This document shows, piece after piece, positions 26,825 to 34,931 of a stretch of 64,000 nucleotides of DNA. Within the stretch, counting starts at the first letter, position 1, and the number at the start of each line of letters is the position of its first letter. This stretch comes from Nannocystis punicea. Its GTDB lineage: Bacteria; Myxococcota_A; Polyangia; Nannocystales; Nannocystaceae. The notes below the pieces were generated by a model, which saw only the letters and a list, made by a program, of their open reading frames with translations, was not told where the DNA came from and did no database searches. The DNA lies in NCBI RefSeq assembly GCF_026965555.1, contig NZ_CP114040.1:9832001-9896000 (forward strand), given 5' to 3'. A program made the translations under genes and the position numbers.

Positions 26825-27957
26825 GCCTTGAGGGGGAAATTCCTGTTGAAGATGACCTGGTAATGGCCGAGCGCTTCGTTTATCCGGCCGGCCCTTTCAG
26901 CCTTCAGCGCCGCGTCAAGACGCTCGAGCGAGGTCTGGAGGACTCCACGGAGCTTCTTGGCCTTGCTCTCGGTCGATGCGAGGCAGAGGGACTCGGAGAT
27001 GCGGAGCGGGTCGGGGTAAGGACTGTCGACGTATTCCAGGAGCCGGGAGAAGGCGCCGTGGAGGAGTTCGCCATAGGACTTGACGCCCTTGCAGACGCCG
27101 GAGTCGGCGAGGATGATCTCGGAAGTGAAGGAGTGGAGTGAAAGCGACTTGCGGCAACGGGCCCAGTACTTCACGAGCATGCAGATCTTGCGGAGCTTCC
27201 CTGTGGACGCTTCATTCTGCTCCATCAGATACTTGTTGTGTGCGACAGGGTTGGTCCGTAGCCATCCGCCCTCGCTCGCGGGGATCTCATAGAGGCCATT
27301 CATCTGGGCAGAAACCCGAATCGCGGGGACCACATCAACGGCGTAGCTTCCTTGGCCGAAGTTCACGAGCACCGACGGACCGCTCTTGCCGATCTCGGTA
27401 TCGCGGAATCGGGCCGCGAGCTCAGCGCGGACGTTGTTGAGGATAGTTGTGCTGGTCTTGCGATTGCCACCCCATAGGGCACTACCTGGGGGGAGGACAG
27501 CGAAGAGATCGAGATCGCTGGATTTCCTGAGGTAGGTGTTGCGGGCGTGGCTGCCCACCGGGAGCACCGTGGCTTCGAGGTACGTCTCGAGGCGCCGGGT
27601 CACCGTGTGCTGGTGGGATGCGTACTTGTCGCGTTCACCATGCGTGGGCTCCAGGAGGTCCACCAAGCGTTGGAAGCGCAGGCGAATTTCGTCGGGGGGT
27701 TGCTCTGCCTTCTTCCTGCGTGAAACAGGCGTGGCTCGGCGGATCGCGGCCTCGTCCTCGAGATCCAGATCATCGGGCAGGTCCACCTCTTCTTCCTCGA
27801 CCTCGGGTTCGAGGTCCCTCTCGTCGTCGTAGTAAACAGTCGAGCGCCGCCGGCGACGCGACTTCTTGTGGCGGTCACCGAGAAGAGAGGCGAGCAACGT
27901 GCCGCCGATGAGAACAGCGAAGCTGCCAATGATGAGTTTTTCGCCGTTGCTTGTCAT
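26821..27957 (-). CDS. Membrane-anchored CD-NTase (SMODS-type nucleotidyltransferase)
   Basis: A 378-residue nucleotidyltransferase that would make a cyclic oligonucleotide alarm signal. The catalytic core shows GS at 135-136 (PVGSHARNTYLRKSSDLDL), the Asp pair D148/D150 and the third Asp D208 (YAVDVVP), followed by the helical OAS1-C-like region (LRKICMLVKYWARCRKSLSL). Unusually, it begins with a transmembrane helix (KLIIGSFAVLIGGTLLASLL), a basic stretch (KKSRRRRR) and a roughly 30-residue acidic linker (EPEVEEEEVDLPDDLDLEDE). The enzyme is therefore probably tethered to the membrane beside its S-4TM effector. No E1/E2/JAB or HORMA/TRIP13 genes are adjacent, as expected for a minimal type I CBASS. 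Confidence 0.85.
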   Translation of the reverse strand: MTSNGEKLIIGSFAVLIGGTLLASLLGDRHKKSRRRRRSTVYYDDERDLEPEVEEEEVDLPDDLDLEDEAAIRRATPVSRRKKAEQPPDEIRLRFQRLVDLLEPTHGERDKYASHQHTVTRRLETYLEATVLPVGSHARNTYLRKSSDLDLFAVLPPGSALWGGNRKTSTTILNNVRAELAARFRDTEIGKSGPSVLVNFGQGSYAVDVVPAIRVSAQMNGLYEIPASEGGWLRTNPVAHNKYLMEQNEASTGKLRKICMLVKYWARCRKSLSLHSFTSEIILADSGVCKGVKSYGELLHGAFSRLLEYVDSPYPDPLRISESLCLASTESKAKKLRGVLQTSLERLDAALKAERAGRINEALGHYQVIFNRNFPLKA

Positions 27958-27996
27958 GATGGAGCTCGTCCTTCCAACCGCTTCGTGATCGAGGGC

Positions 27997-28300
27997 CTAG
28001 CGATCCTGACAGGTGAAGGCGCCACCGAAGGCTAACACAGCGACGGCAACAGTTTCATCGCGGTGGCAGCCGCGCGCAGGCCCCCGGGAGGGTGCTCCTG
28101 CCCGAGTTGCTGATCGGAGGAAGGTCGTCTTGCCGAAGCCGGGTTGGCCGACGAGCAGCAAGCGGTCGTGTTTCGGCAACGCGGCCGTCGAGGCGCTGGA
28201 GCGCGCCGGCGACCCCGCGGCTGATCGTCGCGTACCGCAGGGTGCTGCAGCTCGGGACGCGGCGAGCCCGGGCAAGCGGAAGGGCTGCATCAAATGCGCT
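27997..28300 (-). pseudogene. P-loop NTPase remnant
   Basis: Minus-strand sequence HDRLLLVGQPGFGKTTFLRS holds a Walker A motif (GQPGFGKTT) but ends soon after. Sequence before it appears in a second frame (YATISRGVAGALQRLDGRVA), so a frameshift separates them. This is the start of a decayed AAA/STAND-type gene in the gap between CBASS and the nSTAND3 gene. The rest of the 27958-28542 gap shows no gene. Confidence 0.45.
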
Positions 28301-28542
28301 CGATCTCGCCCTCGCCGGCGACGACGCGCCGCCGAGCGAGGATTCAGCGCTCGCGCGTGGGGCGCGTCGACGGGCTCCCGCGCCGCCGCGTCGTCCATCC
28401 GCCCGAGACCGTGAGCCCTGCTTCGCCAGCGACGCGCCCGGCCGCCGCCGCTGCGGGCCTCGCGTCGTGCCCTCATTGACCGCAGACGGCGCCAGGGATA
28501 GTATGAGGCGCGATTTGCGCCTTCCGAATCGGCGCACCGGGG

Positions 28543-31500
28543 ATGAAGACCGAGACGGAAGACGCCGACGAGCAGTCGGGCGGCACGACCACGCTCAAAG
28601 GCTCCGAGTACCAGATCCTGGTGTCGGTTTGGGCCGCCCTGGATCTCTTGCTCGACAAGCGGCTGGCGGAGCGTGTGGTGCTCGAACCGGTCAGCGAAGA
28701 GGATCTCGAGGCCGAGGTCGTCGACGGCGAGTCCGGTCCGGTAGCGACCCGAACCGAGCTCACCAGCGCGGAGCCCTACCTTCTGGTGATCCAGGCCAAG
28801 CGTCGCAGCACGGAGCCGTGGAGCGTCGAAGACCTCGTGAAGTTGCTGAAGCACGGTAAGCGACGGAAGCCGGCCATCAAGCGGCTCGAGGACCCCGCCG
28901 TTCGTTACCTGCTGGTGACGAACGCGGCCCTGAAGGGAGAGGCGCAGAAGCTGGTGGCGGAGGCGCTGGGCGCGTGGCCGAAGGCCGTCCCGCCCTCGAT
29001 CAAGAAGGAGCTGCCTTCGCCTCAGGATAGACGCCTGGCGGTCCTCGCGGGCATGGACGAATGGCGGCTCCGCCGGCTCCTGCGCGAGTTGCTCGAAGAC
29101 ACGTTCAGGGTGCCGCACACGAAGACGGAGGACTGCAAGCGCGCCCTGAGTCGCGCGGCCGTCGAGCGCATGCTGGGCGCGGGCGACGGCGTGTGGCGGC
29201 GTGAAGACCTGGAAGCGATCGTCCGGAAGCACGACGGCTACTTCGCCAGCAGCCTGGAGGTCGACCAGTTCGTCCCGCCCGACAACTGGACCGAGCTCGC
29301 CGGGACGTTGCGGCAGCACCACGCGATCGTCCTGCTCGGATCGTCCGGCACGGGGAAAACGACGGCGGCGAACGTCCTCCTGCGCGACCTCCGGGGCGAA
29401 GTCCCCGGGATCGACGTCGCCTGGGTCACGCGCGGACCGGAGGAGATCACGGCTCCGCGACCCGCGGGACCGGTGGTGTTCTTCATCGAAGATCCCTGGG
29501 GACGGTACAAGTTCGAATCGACCCCCCTGTCGTGGAACGAGGCCCTCACCAGGTTCTTGCCGAAGGCCAGCGGCAACCGCAAGTTCATCGTCACCAGCCG
29601 CTCGGACGTGCTCGCCGACGCCGGTGGGAGTCCGCTGCCGGCCAGGTACGTCAATACCCTCGAGAGCGACAATTACGGTCCGGACAAGCGCGCCCGGATG
29701 TACGCCATCCGACAAGGGCTATTGCCCTGGGAGTTTCGGGCGCTCGCCGAGCGCCACCGCGACGAGGTGCTGGAGAAGCTCCTGAGCCCGCTGGAGATCC
29801 AGAAGTTCTTCGACGGGCTCGTGGGGGGCCGCGAGCCCGACGAGGACGAGGCGGCTTTCATCGAGCGCTGCTGCGACCAGGCTCACAGGGACGCCATCGA
29901 GCTGACGATCATCGAGCAGGTGAAGGCGCGACAGGCGTGGCCTTGGGCCGCGATCGTCTGGGGCCTCCTCAAGGCGCGTCCCCGGCTGTCGCGCGCCCTG
30001 ATCCCGCCCATCGCGCAGGAGTTGGCGGCCAGCGACCACAGCTACGAGGACGGGTTGGAGCCGTTCGTGCGATTCCTGCTCTCCGGCCGCAACTTGCGGC
30101 AGATCAAGGACGAGGTCGTCTATTCGCACCCGCGCGTCGAGGCGGCGCTCGAACAGGCGATGAAGCATAAGCAGCAGGGCTCCGCGCGGGCGCTGAGGTT
30201 GCTCGCGGACATCATGATCGGGCTGGACCCGGACGGTAGCGAGTTGGCCGCGAATCTGGTCCGCGCGATCAAGCGGCTCGACGATTTTTCCTGGCACCCC
30301 TCCGCGGAGACACAGTCTGCCCTCGACACGTGGCTTGCGGAGCGGCTCCGCGCCGGTGTAGTTCGATTCGAGAGCCACCTGCGCCTGGCCGCGGAGATCG
30401 GATCCGGGGCCTCCGTCCTCGCGGAGCTGGCGCGATGGCTCCTGCATGACGTGAGCGATCCGGATGAAATCTTTGGAGCGTGGTCGCCAGAGCCGGACGA
30501 GCCCGAGTGGTACCATAGGATCGCGGCCGACCCGCTGACGGCCGACGTCTGCCGACAATTCGTTCGCGGTGTTCTGCCGTCCGCGTGGGCGCATTATCCA
30601 CACGACTTCTCGCGCTCGATCGCCAAGCTGGCGCCCGATCTCGCCGGCGCGTTCCTCGAGGCGGCCGCCGCGATCGTCGACCGCGAGGAGAGATGGAACG
30701 TCACCACCATCGCCAGGGGCTGCCTCGGCGACCTCGACGGCTTTCAAGGCATCGCGCTCAGGGCGGCGAAGCGGTTCGATGCGCTCGAGAACGCCGATCG
30801 CGCGACCCATCTCAAGATCCTCAACGGCGAGTACAACGAGGAGCACGCCGAGTTCCTGGCCGATTCGGACGTGGCAGGCAACGCCGACAGGATTGTGTCG
30901 ATCTACGCGGACGGCCTGCGGAGCGCGCGAGGATGGCGAGCGCTCGAAGGGCTCGCCTCTCACGCGCCTCTGCGACGGGCCTGGCTCGCCGCCGTGGAGT
31001 CGCAGGGTCAGCTGCTCGAGGCTGAGGCGCTCGCGCTCGTCGATGCGGTCTGGAACACCGGCGACGAGGCTCCGTTCTGGCGGCTAGCGACGGGTCGCTG
31101 GCACCCTTCCCTCGAGGAAAAGCTCGTCCGGCGAGCGCAGGAAGGACATTCCGATGAACCTGTCCGGGTCGCCGCCGTCGGGTGCCTCGCCAAGCACCTG
31201 CCGCGATCGATCGAGCCCCTGGTCACCACCCTGTGCGGCGCTCGTGGCTGGTGCCGGATCCTGGAGCTGGCAACCGACCTGGGCCAGGCGCGCCGGGTCG
31301 CCGGCGCGGACGAGGCGTCGCTCGCAACCGCCGTGGAGCGATTCAGCGCGAGTCTACCGCAGCCGTTGTGTCCGCTCGCGGCCGCTCTGATCGAACCGCC
31401 CGATACCCCTCCACGACTGGACGGGGACGCCCTCGCCGTCCTGAACGAGGTCGACGCGAGCGGAAACCCGGCGCTCCGGCTCGCGCAGGCGCGGCTGCTC

Positions 31501-32499
31501 GCCGCGGCCTCGCAGGACGTGGCCGCGCACGTCGATGCGCTTCTGAACGCTCCCGGTGACGACGCCGGCGACATCACACGCACCGTTCACGCCCTCAAGC
31601 TCGCCGCCGATCAGGGCCACTGGTCCCTCGTCGAGCGCTCGCTCGAGCATCGCTTCGCCGATGTCCGCCAGGCGGCATTGGAGGCGCTGTCCGGCCGAAC
31701 GAGTGGTCCGCTGCCGCCGAAATTGCTGGCACTCGCCAAAGATCCGGGGAGCCGCGTGCGCGCCGCGCTGGCAGAATTGCTGCGAGCTCGGCCCGATCCG
31801 AGCCACGTGGAAGCCCTGCTGACATTGGCCGAGGACACATGGTCCCGCTTCGTTCAGCATTATGCGGATGAGCCCGCCGTGTATCCGATCGCGCGAGTCG
31901 CCGCCAAGACGTTGAGCGAGCCGCCCGAGCTGCCGCAGGAGGTGCGCAAGCGGGTGTTGCGGATCGCTAACAGGACGGGCGATCCCGTCGTCTGCGAGGA
32001 GCTCTTCCTGGCGCTGATCCGCAACGCCGGCCCCGCGATGCCGCGCGAGGCGCTCGCCTTCGTGCTTCGTCTGAATCCGTCCGCCTCCGGCGACACGATC
32101 GCCAGCGCGCTCGTGCGCGCGTCGGACCACGTCGACGAGGACCTCGTCTCACGGATCACGAGCGAGCACCTCGAGCGCTGCCGGCCGGAGATCGCAGCCC
32201 CGCTGGTCGTGCTCGCCGGGCGCAGGGGTTCGCGCGAGCACGTGACGGCGCTCGCGCGGTCCCTGGCCGGGAGCGCCCAGCGGCGGGCGCTCTTCATCCC
32301 GCTGCTGGCCGCCGCGGGACGACGCGACCCAGCGCTCCTTGATCGGCTGGCCGGGCTGTTGCCTGGCGATCGCGCGTCGACCGTCCGGGGAGCCGTCCTG
32401 GACGGCAGGCGCATGCCGCGAGACGTCTTGAACGACCTGGGCGACGTTCCGGTCGTCGATGAGATCCTCCGGCTGCCCGACATGTTCGACCCCGATTGA
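28543..32499 (+). CDS. nSTAND3-type nuclease-NTPase defence protein
   Basis: A 1318-residue intact protein. Residues 1-150 form an Mrr/PD-(D/E)xK-like nuclease domain (GSEYQILVSVWAALDLLL; Q84-A85-K86 in LLVIQAKRR). The NTPase follows: Walker A GSSGTGKTT at 266-274, the nSTAND3 hallmark FFIEDPWG at 313-320, and a sensor-like VTSRSDVL. From about 500 to the C-terminus the protein is Ala/Leu/Arg-rich helical repeats of HEAT type (VRQAALEALSGRT, VRAALAELLRARP). The family couples recognition of a phage cue by the repeat region to NTPase-driven activation of the nuclease. The ATG at 28543 is preceded by GGGG-rich sequence. It stands alone, with no partner gene in the same orientation. Confidence 0.88.
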   Translation: MKTETEDADEQSGGTTTLKGSEYQILVSVWAALDLLLDKRLAERVVLEPVSEEDLEAEVVDGESGPVATRTELTSAEPYLLVIQAKRRSTEPWSVEDLVKLLKHGKRRKPAIKRLEDPAVRYLLVTNAALKGEAQKLVAEALGAWPKAVPPSIKKELPSPQDRRLAVLAGMDEWRLRRLLRELLEDTFRVPHTKTEDCKRALSRAAVERMLGAGDGVWRREDLEAIVRKHDGYFASSLEVDQFVPPDNWTELAGTLRQHHAIVLLGSSGTGKTTAANVLLRDLRGEVPGIDVAWVTRGPEEITAPRPAGPVVFFIEDPWGRYKFESTPLSWNEALTRFLPKASGNRKFIVTSRSDVLADAGGSPLPARYVNTLESDNYGPDKRARMYAIRQGLLPWEFRALAERHRDEVLEKLLSPLEIQKFFDGLVGGREPDEDEAAFIERCCDQAHRDAIELTIIEQVKARQAWPWAAIVWGLLKARPRLSRALIPPIAQELAASDHSYEDGLEPFVRFLLSGRNLRQIKDEVVYSHPRVEAALEQAMKHKQQGSARALRLLADIMIGLDPDGSELAANLVRAIKRLDDFSWHPSAETQSALDTWLAERLRAGVVRFESHLRLAAEIGSGASVLAELARWLLHDVSDPDEIFGAWSPEPDEPEWYHRIAADPLTADVCRQFVRGVLPSAWAHYPHDFSRSIAKLAPDLAGAFLEAAAAIVDREERWNVTTIARGCLGDLDGFQGIALRAAKRFDALENADRATHLKILNGEYNEEHAEFLADSDVAGNADRIVSIYADGLRSARGWRALEGLASHAPLRRAWLAAVESQGQLLEAEALALVDAVWNTGDEAPFWRLATGRWHPSLEEKLVRRAQEGHSDEPVRVAAVGCLAKHLPRSIEPLVTTLCGARGWCRILELATDLGQARRVAGADEASLATAVERFSASLPQPLCPLAAALIEPPDTPPRLDGDALAVLNEVDASGNPALRLAQARLLAAASQDVAAHVDALLNAPGDDAGDITRTVHALKLAADQGHWSLVERSLEHRFADVRQAALEALSGRTSGPLPPKLLALAKDPGSRVRAALAELLRARPDPSHVEALLTLAEDTWSRFVQHYADEPAVYPIARVAAKTLSEPPELPQEVRKRVLRIANRTGDPVVCEELFLALIRNAGPAMPREALAFVLRLNPSASGDTIASALVRASDHVDEDLVSRITSEHLERCRPEIAAPLVVLAGRRGSREHVTALARSLAGSAQRRALFIPLLAAAGRRDPALLDRLAGLLPGDRASTVRGAVLDGRRMPRDVLNDLGDVPVVDEILRLPDMFDPD

Positions 32500-32949
32500 C
32501 CGAAGGTCCGACGCGCTCGCGCTCGCGCTCCAGACCGCCGTCGACAGTGACGACACCGCGCGGGGGGCCACCGGGAGCGTCCCGCCGGGGGGCCGCCTGT
32601 TCGGCCTGCCGGCTCGGATCACCGCGCGCACCACCGCAGCGTTCCCACAGCGATCCGCACGGCGGCTCTGGCAGCAAGCCGGCAGCCGTCGACTCGCAGA
32701 TCGTCCACGTCCCCAGGCCTTCGATGCGGACAACACGACGAGCCCTGACGGGCCCATCGCTACCGACGACGGCGACCTCGCGGCAGCCGAGCGCGACGCG
32801 GTGGCGTGCCTAGCTGTCGTCACGCGCTGGATCGCGGAAGACGGCGGGGTGGAGGCACGCTATTGGCGCGGCGTGGCCCCTGGCCGCGCGTGCGCACCAG
32901 GCCCTCGGCGATCCGGCGAGACCTCCGGACCCTCGCCCTGCGACGACGC
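32500..32949. other. Intergenic, no gene assigned
   Basis: The gap lies between the convergent nSTAND3 and phospholipase-D-like genes. A plus-strand segment near 32750-32850 (DGDLAAAERDAVACLAVVTR) looks weakly coding but has no start or recognised family. Confidence 0.4.
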
Positions 32950-34317
32950 TCAACGCACCGCGACGCCCTTGAACCCCAACGCGCGCAGCGTCTTGCTGAC
33001 TCGGTTATTCCGCGGGGGAAACTCGTCCGGACGCGCATAACCCAGCAACTCGCCCCAAATGCTCACGCCGACGAACGGCAGGCGCCACTCGGGCAAATGG
33101 CACGCGTCCCAGATGCGCTCGGCGCAGTCCGAGCGCCGCTTGTCCCCCCACAGCACGTACTCGAATACCTCGCCCACTGTCTTCTCGCCTGGCCTCCTCG
33201 CCAGCAAGGCCCGCGCGAACGCTTCGCAGCGCTCGTGCTTGGAGTAGTGTTGCCCGGACTGGAGGCCGACGCGGGAGCTCTCCACCTGCCGCGCGCACTC
33301 GCGGGCCGCGTGCGCGCCCCACACGATTTCGGTAAGTTTCTCCAGATCGAGCGCGGCGACGCTCTCGCGTGCGAGGAGCGTGCGAAGCCTCGCCGGCGTC
33401 TCGTTGGTCCACTCCGTCCACTGATCCTCGTCCGAGGACTCGGGCCACAGCGCGAACATCTCCGCGACCGCCGCCTCTGTCCGCTTCTCGTTCGCGCGAT
33501 GCAGCCGCTCTATCTCCTCGTAAGACTCGCCCGTCGAGCGGACCGTTCGGTGGTACCAGTACTCTGTCACCTGGTCCTGGACGATCGCCGGATGCACCGA
33601 CGCGTCCAGCCACGACGGCTGCGGCATGCCGGCGACCATCGCCGTAAGTTTCTTGAGGATCGTGTGCGTGCTGTGCCATTCGCTCACGAAGGCTCGACGC
33701 GCCGTGCCGCCCGGCTCATCGGTCTTACCGACCTGGGTCGCCGCAGTCTGCCCTGGAAGATTCTTCAACGCCGCCTCGACCTCGGCGTCGTACGATTTCT
33801 GTGCATCGATCATGTCCTTACGACTCTCCGCCAGCCGACGGGCCACGGCGAGGTGCTGAGGCGAAGCAGCTACGCTCCGGCCCCCAATAAGGTCGAACAT
33901 GGCGGCCAGCTGATCGTCGTAGCCCTCGTCCGCGAGCTCGCTCGCCGTGAACCATACGCCGCACTCGAGGTTCCCGAACCACCCGTTGTTCGTCAGGTTG
34001 GCCGAACCTATGTACGCGCCCACCCCCTCGAACCAGTAGATCTTCGGGTGATAGAACCGCCGCGTCAGGAACAGCTGCCACGACGGCGGCGACAGCTCGA
34101 CGAACTTTCGGAGGATCGCAATCGACGGAAATTCACCGTCCATCAAGGCATAGAGCGCGAGCGGGACCTTCCGCTTCGCCGCCAGCTCAAACAGCGGATC
34201 CATCGACTGTGCATACGCGACCGCCAGACGGATGCGCGTGAGCGCCGGGACATCGGCATCACGGACGAGATTGGCGAAGTATTGCCCGTTCAAGGCGTTG
34301 GCGATCAGCCGCATCAA
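32950..34317 (-). CDS. Phospholipase D-like domain protein
   Basis: A 455-residue protein with one HKD-like motif: H90-P-K92 in RRFYHPKIYWF and GSAN (104-107) in YIGSANLTNNGWFGNLE. This is the pattern of PLD-superfamily nucleases, which cleave phosphodiester bonds and usually dimerise to build the active site. The C-terminal 300 residues are helical, Arg/Glu-rich and unassigned. No signal peptide. It sits at the end of the defence island, convergent with the nSTAND3 gene. Its nature as an anti-phage nuclease is inferred from context; a restriction or toxin role is also possible. Confidence 0.78.
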   Translation of the reverse strand: MMRLIANALNGQYFANLVRDADVPALTRIRLAVAYAQSMDPLFELAAKRKVPLALYALMDGEFPSIAILRKFVELSPPSWQLFLTRRFYHPKIYWFEGVGAYIGSANLTNNGWFGNLECGVWFTASELADEGYDDQLAAMFDLIGGRSVAASPQHLAVARRLAESRKDMIDAQKSYDAEVEAALKNLPGQTAATQVGKTDEPGGTARRAFVSEWHSTHTILKKLTAMVAGMPQPSWLDASVHPAIVQDQVTEYWYHRTVRSTGESYEEIERLHRANEKRTEAAVAEMFALWPESSDEDQWTEWTNETPARLRTLLARESVAALDLEKLTEIVWGAHAARECARQVESSRVGLQSGQHYSKHERCEAFARALLARRPGEKTVGEVFEYVLWGDKRRSDCAERIWDACHLPEWRLPFVGVSIWGELLGYARPDEFPPRNNRVSKTLRALGFKGVAVR

Positions 34318-34871
34318 CGCATCGTATCAGCCGAACGGCTCCGCTTCCCTGCCACCTTCGTGAACGAAGCGCGCTAGCGACCTGGCCGCGTAAACCCGGG
34401 CGACAGGCGAGCGAAATTGCCCACTTCGACGTGTCGAGGACCCAGACCGTGAGGTCGCCCCGCTGCTCCGGCTTACCTCCAGCAAGGTCTGGAGCGCGAC
34501 CTCGGTCGTCATGTAACCCTGAACCTCGGCGGGTTGCGTGACCCCGACGACGTCCTCGATCGAGACGTCGAACGAGGACAGGGGGGATCGGCGTAGACTC
34601 CGGAGGCGCGGCGGGAGCAGCGCGCGCGCTTCGGAGGCCGTCGTCGTTCATCGGCGTTCCTCCGCCGACGAGCGTCCGGCCGCGCCCAACTCACGTCATG
34701 ACGGGGGCACGGCGAGCATGTGCTGAATGCCCGGTCTCGCGCAGGCTCACGACCTGCCACCCCCCGCCCAAGAGCGAGACGATTACCCGAGGTCGTTTAG
34801 GTTTTGGGGCAGATTTGTGGCAACCAGAGGCACCCAGAGGCAACCCGTGGCAAGTCGCCCTCCCCGACAAA
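34318..34871. other. Intergenic, possible gene remnant on minus strand
   Basis: No complete gene. A minus-strand stretch (about 34585-34470) reads SSFDVSIEDVVGVTQPAEVQ and MTTEVALQTLLEVSRSS with coding-like composition but no recognisable family or intact frame. It may be the boundary of the accessory region. Confidence 0.35.
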
Positions 34872-34915
34872 GCCCCTCCGTATGGAGATCCGCGGCGTTT
34901 TGGCAGCGGAGGGGC
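34872..34915 (-). terminator. Terminator of glutamine synthetase gene
   Basis: On the minus strand GCCCCTCCG (34915-34907) pairs with CGGAGGGGC (34880-34872) as a 9-bp stem followed by TTTG, 17 nt beyond the glnA stop. Confidence 0.6.
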
Positions 34916-34931
34916 CTTCGGCGAGGATGGG

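Noticed and set aside
26821..27957. CD-NTase as a housekeeping poly(A) polymerase or CCA enzyme
   Set aside because: The GS..DLDL pattern with OAS1-like helical region, the N-terminal membrane anchor and the overlapping S-4TM gene fit a defence enzyme better.
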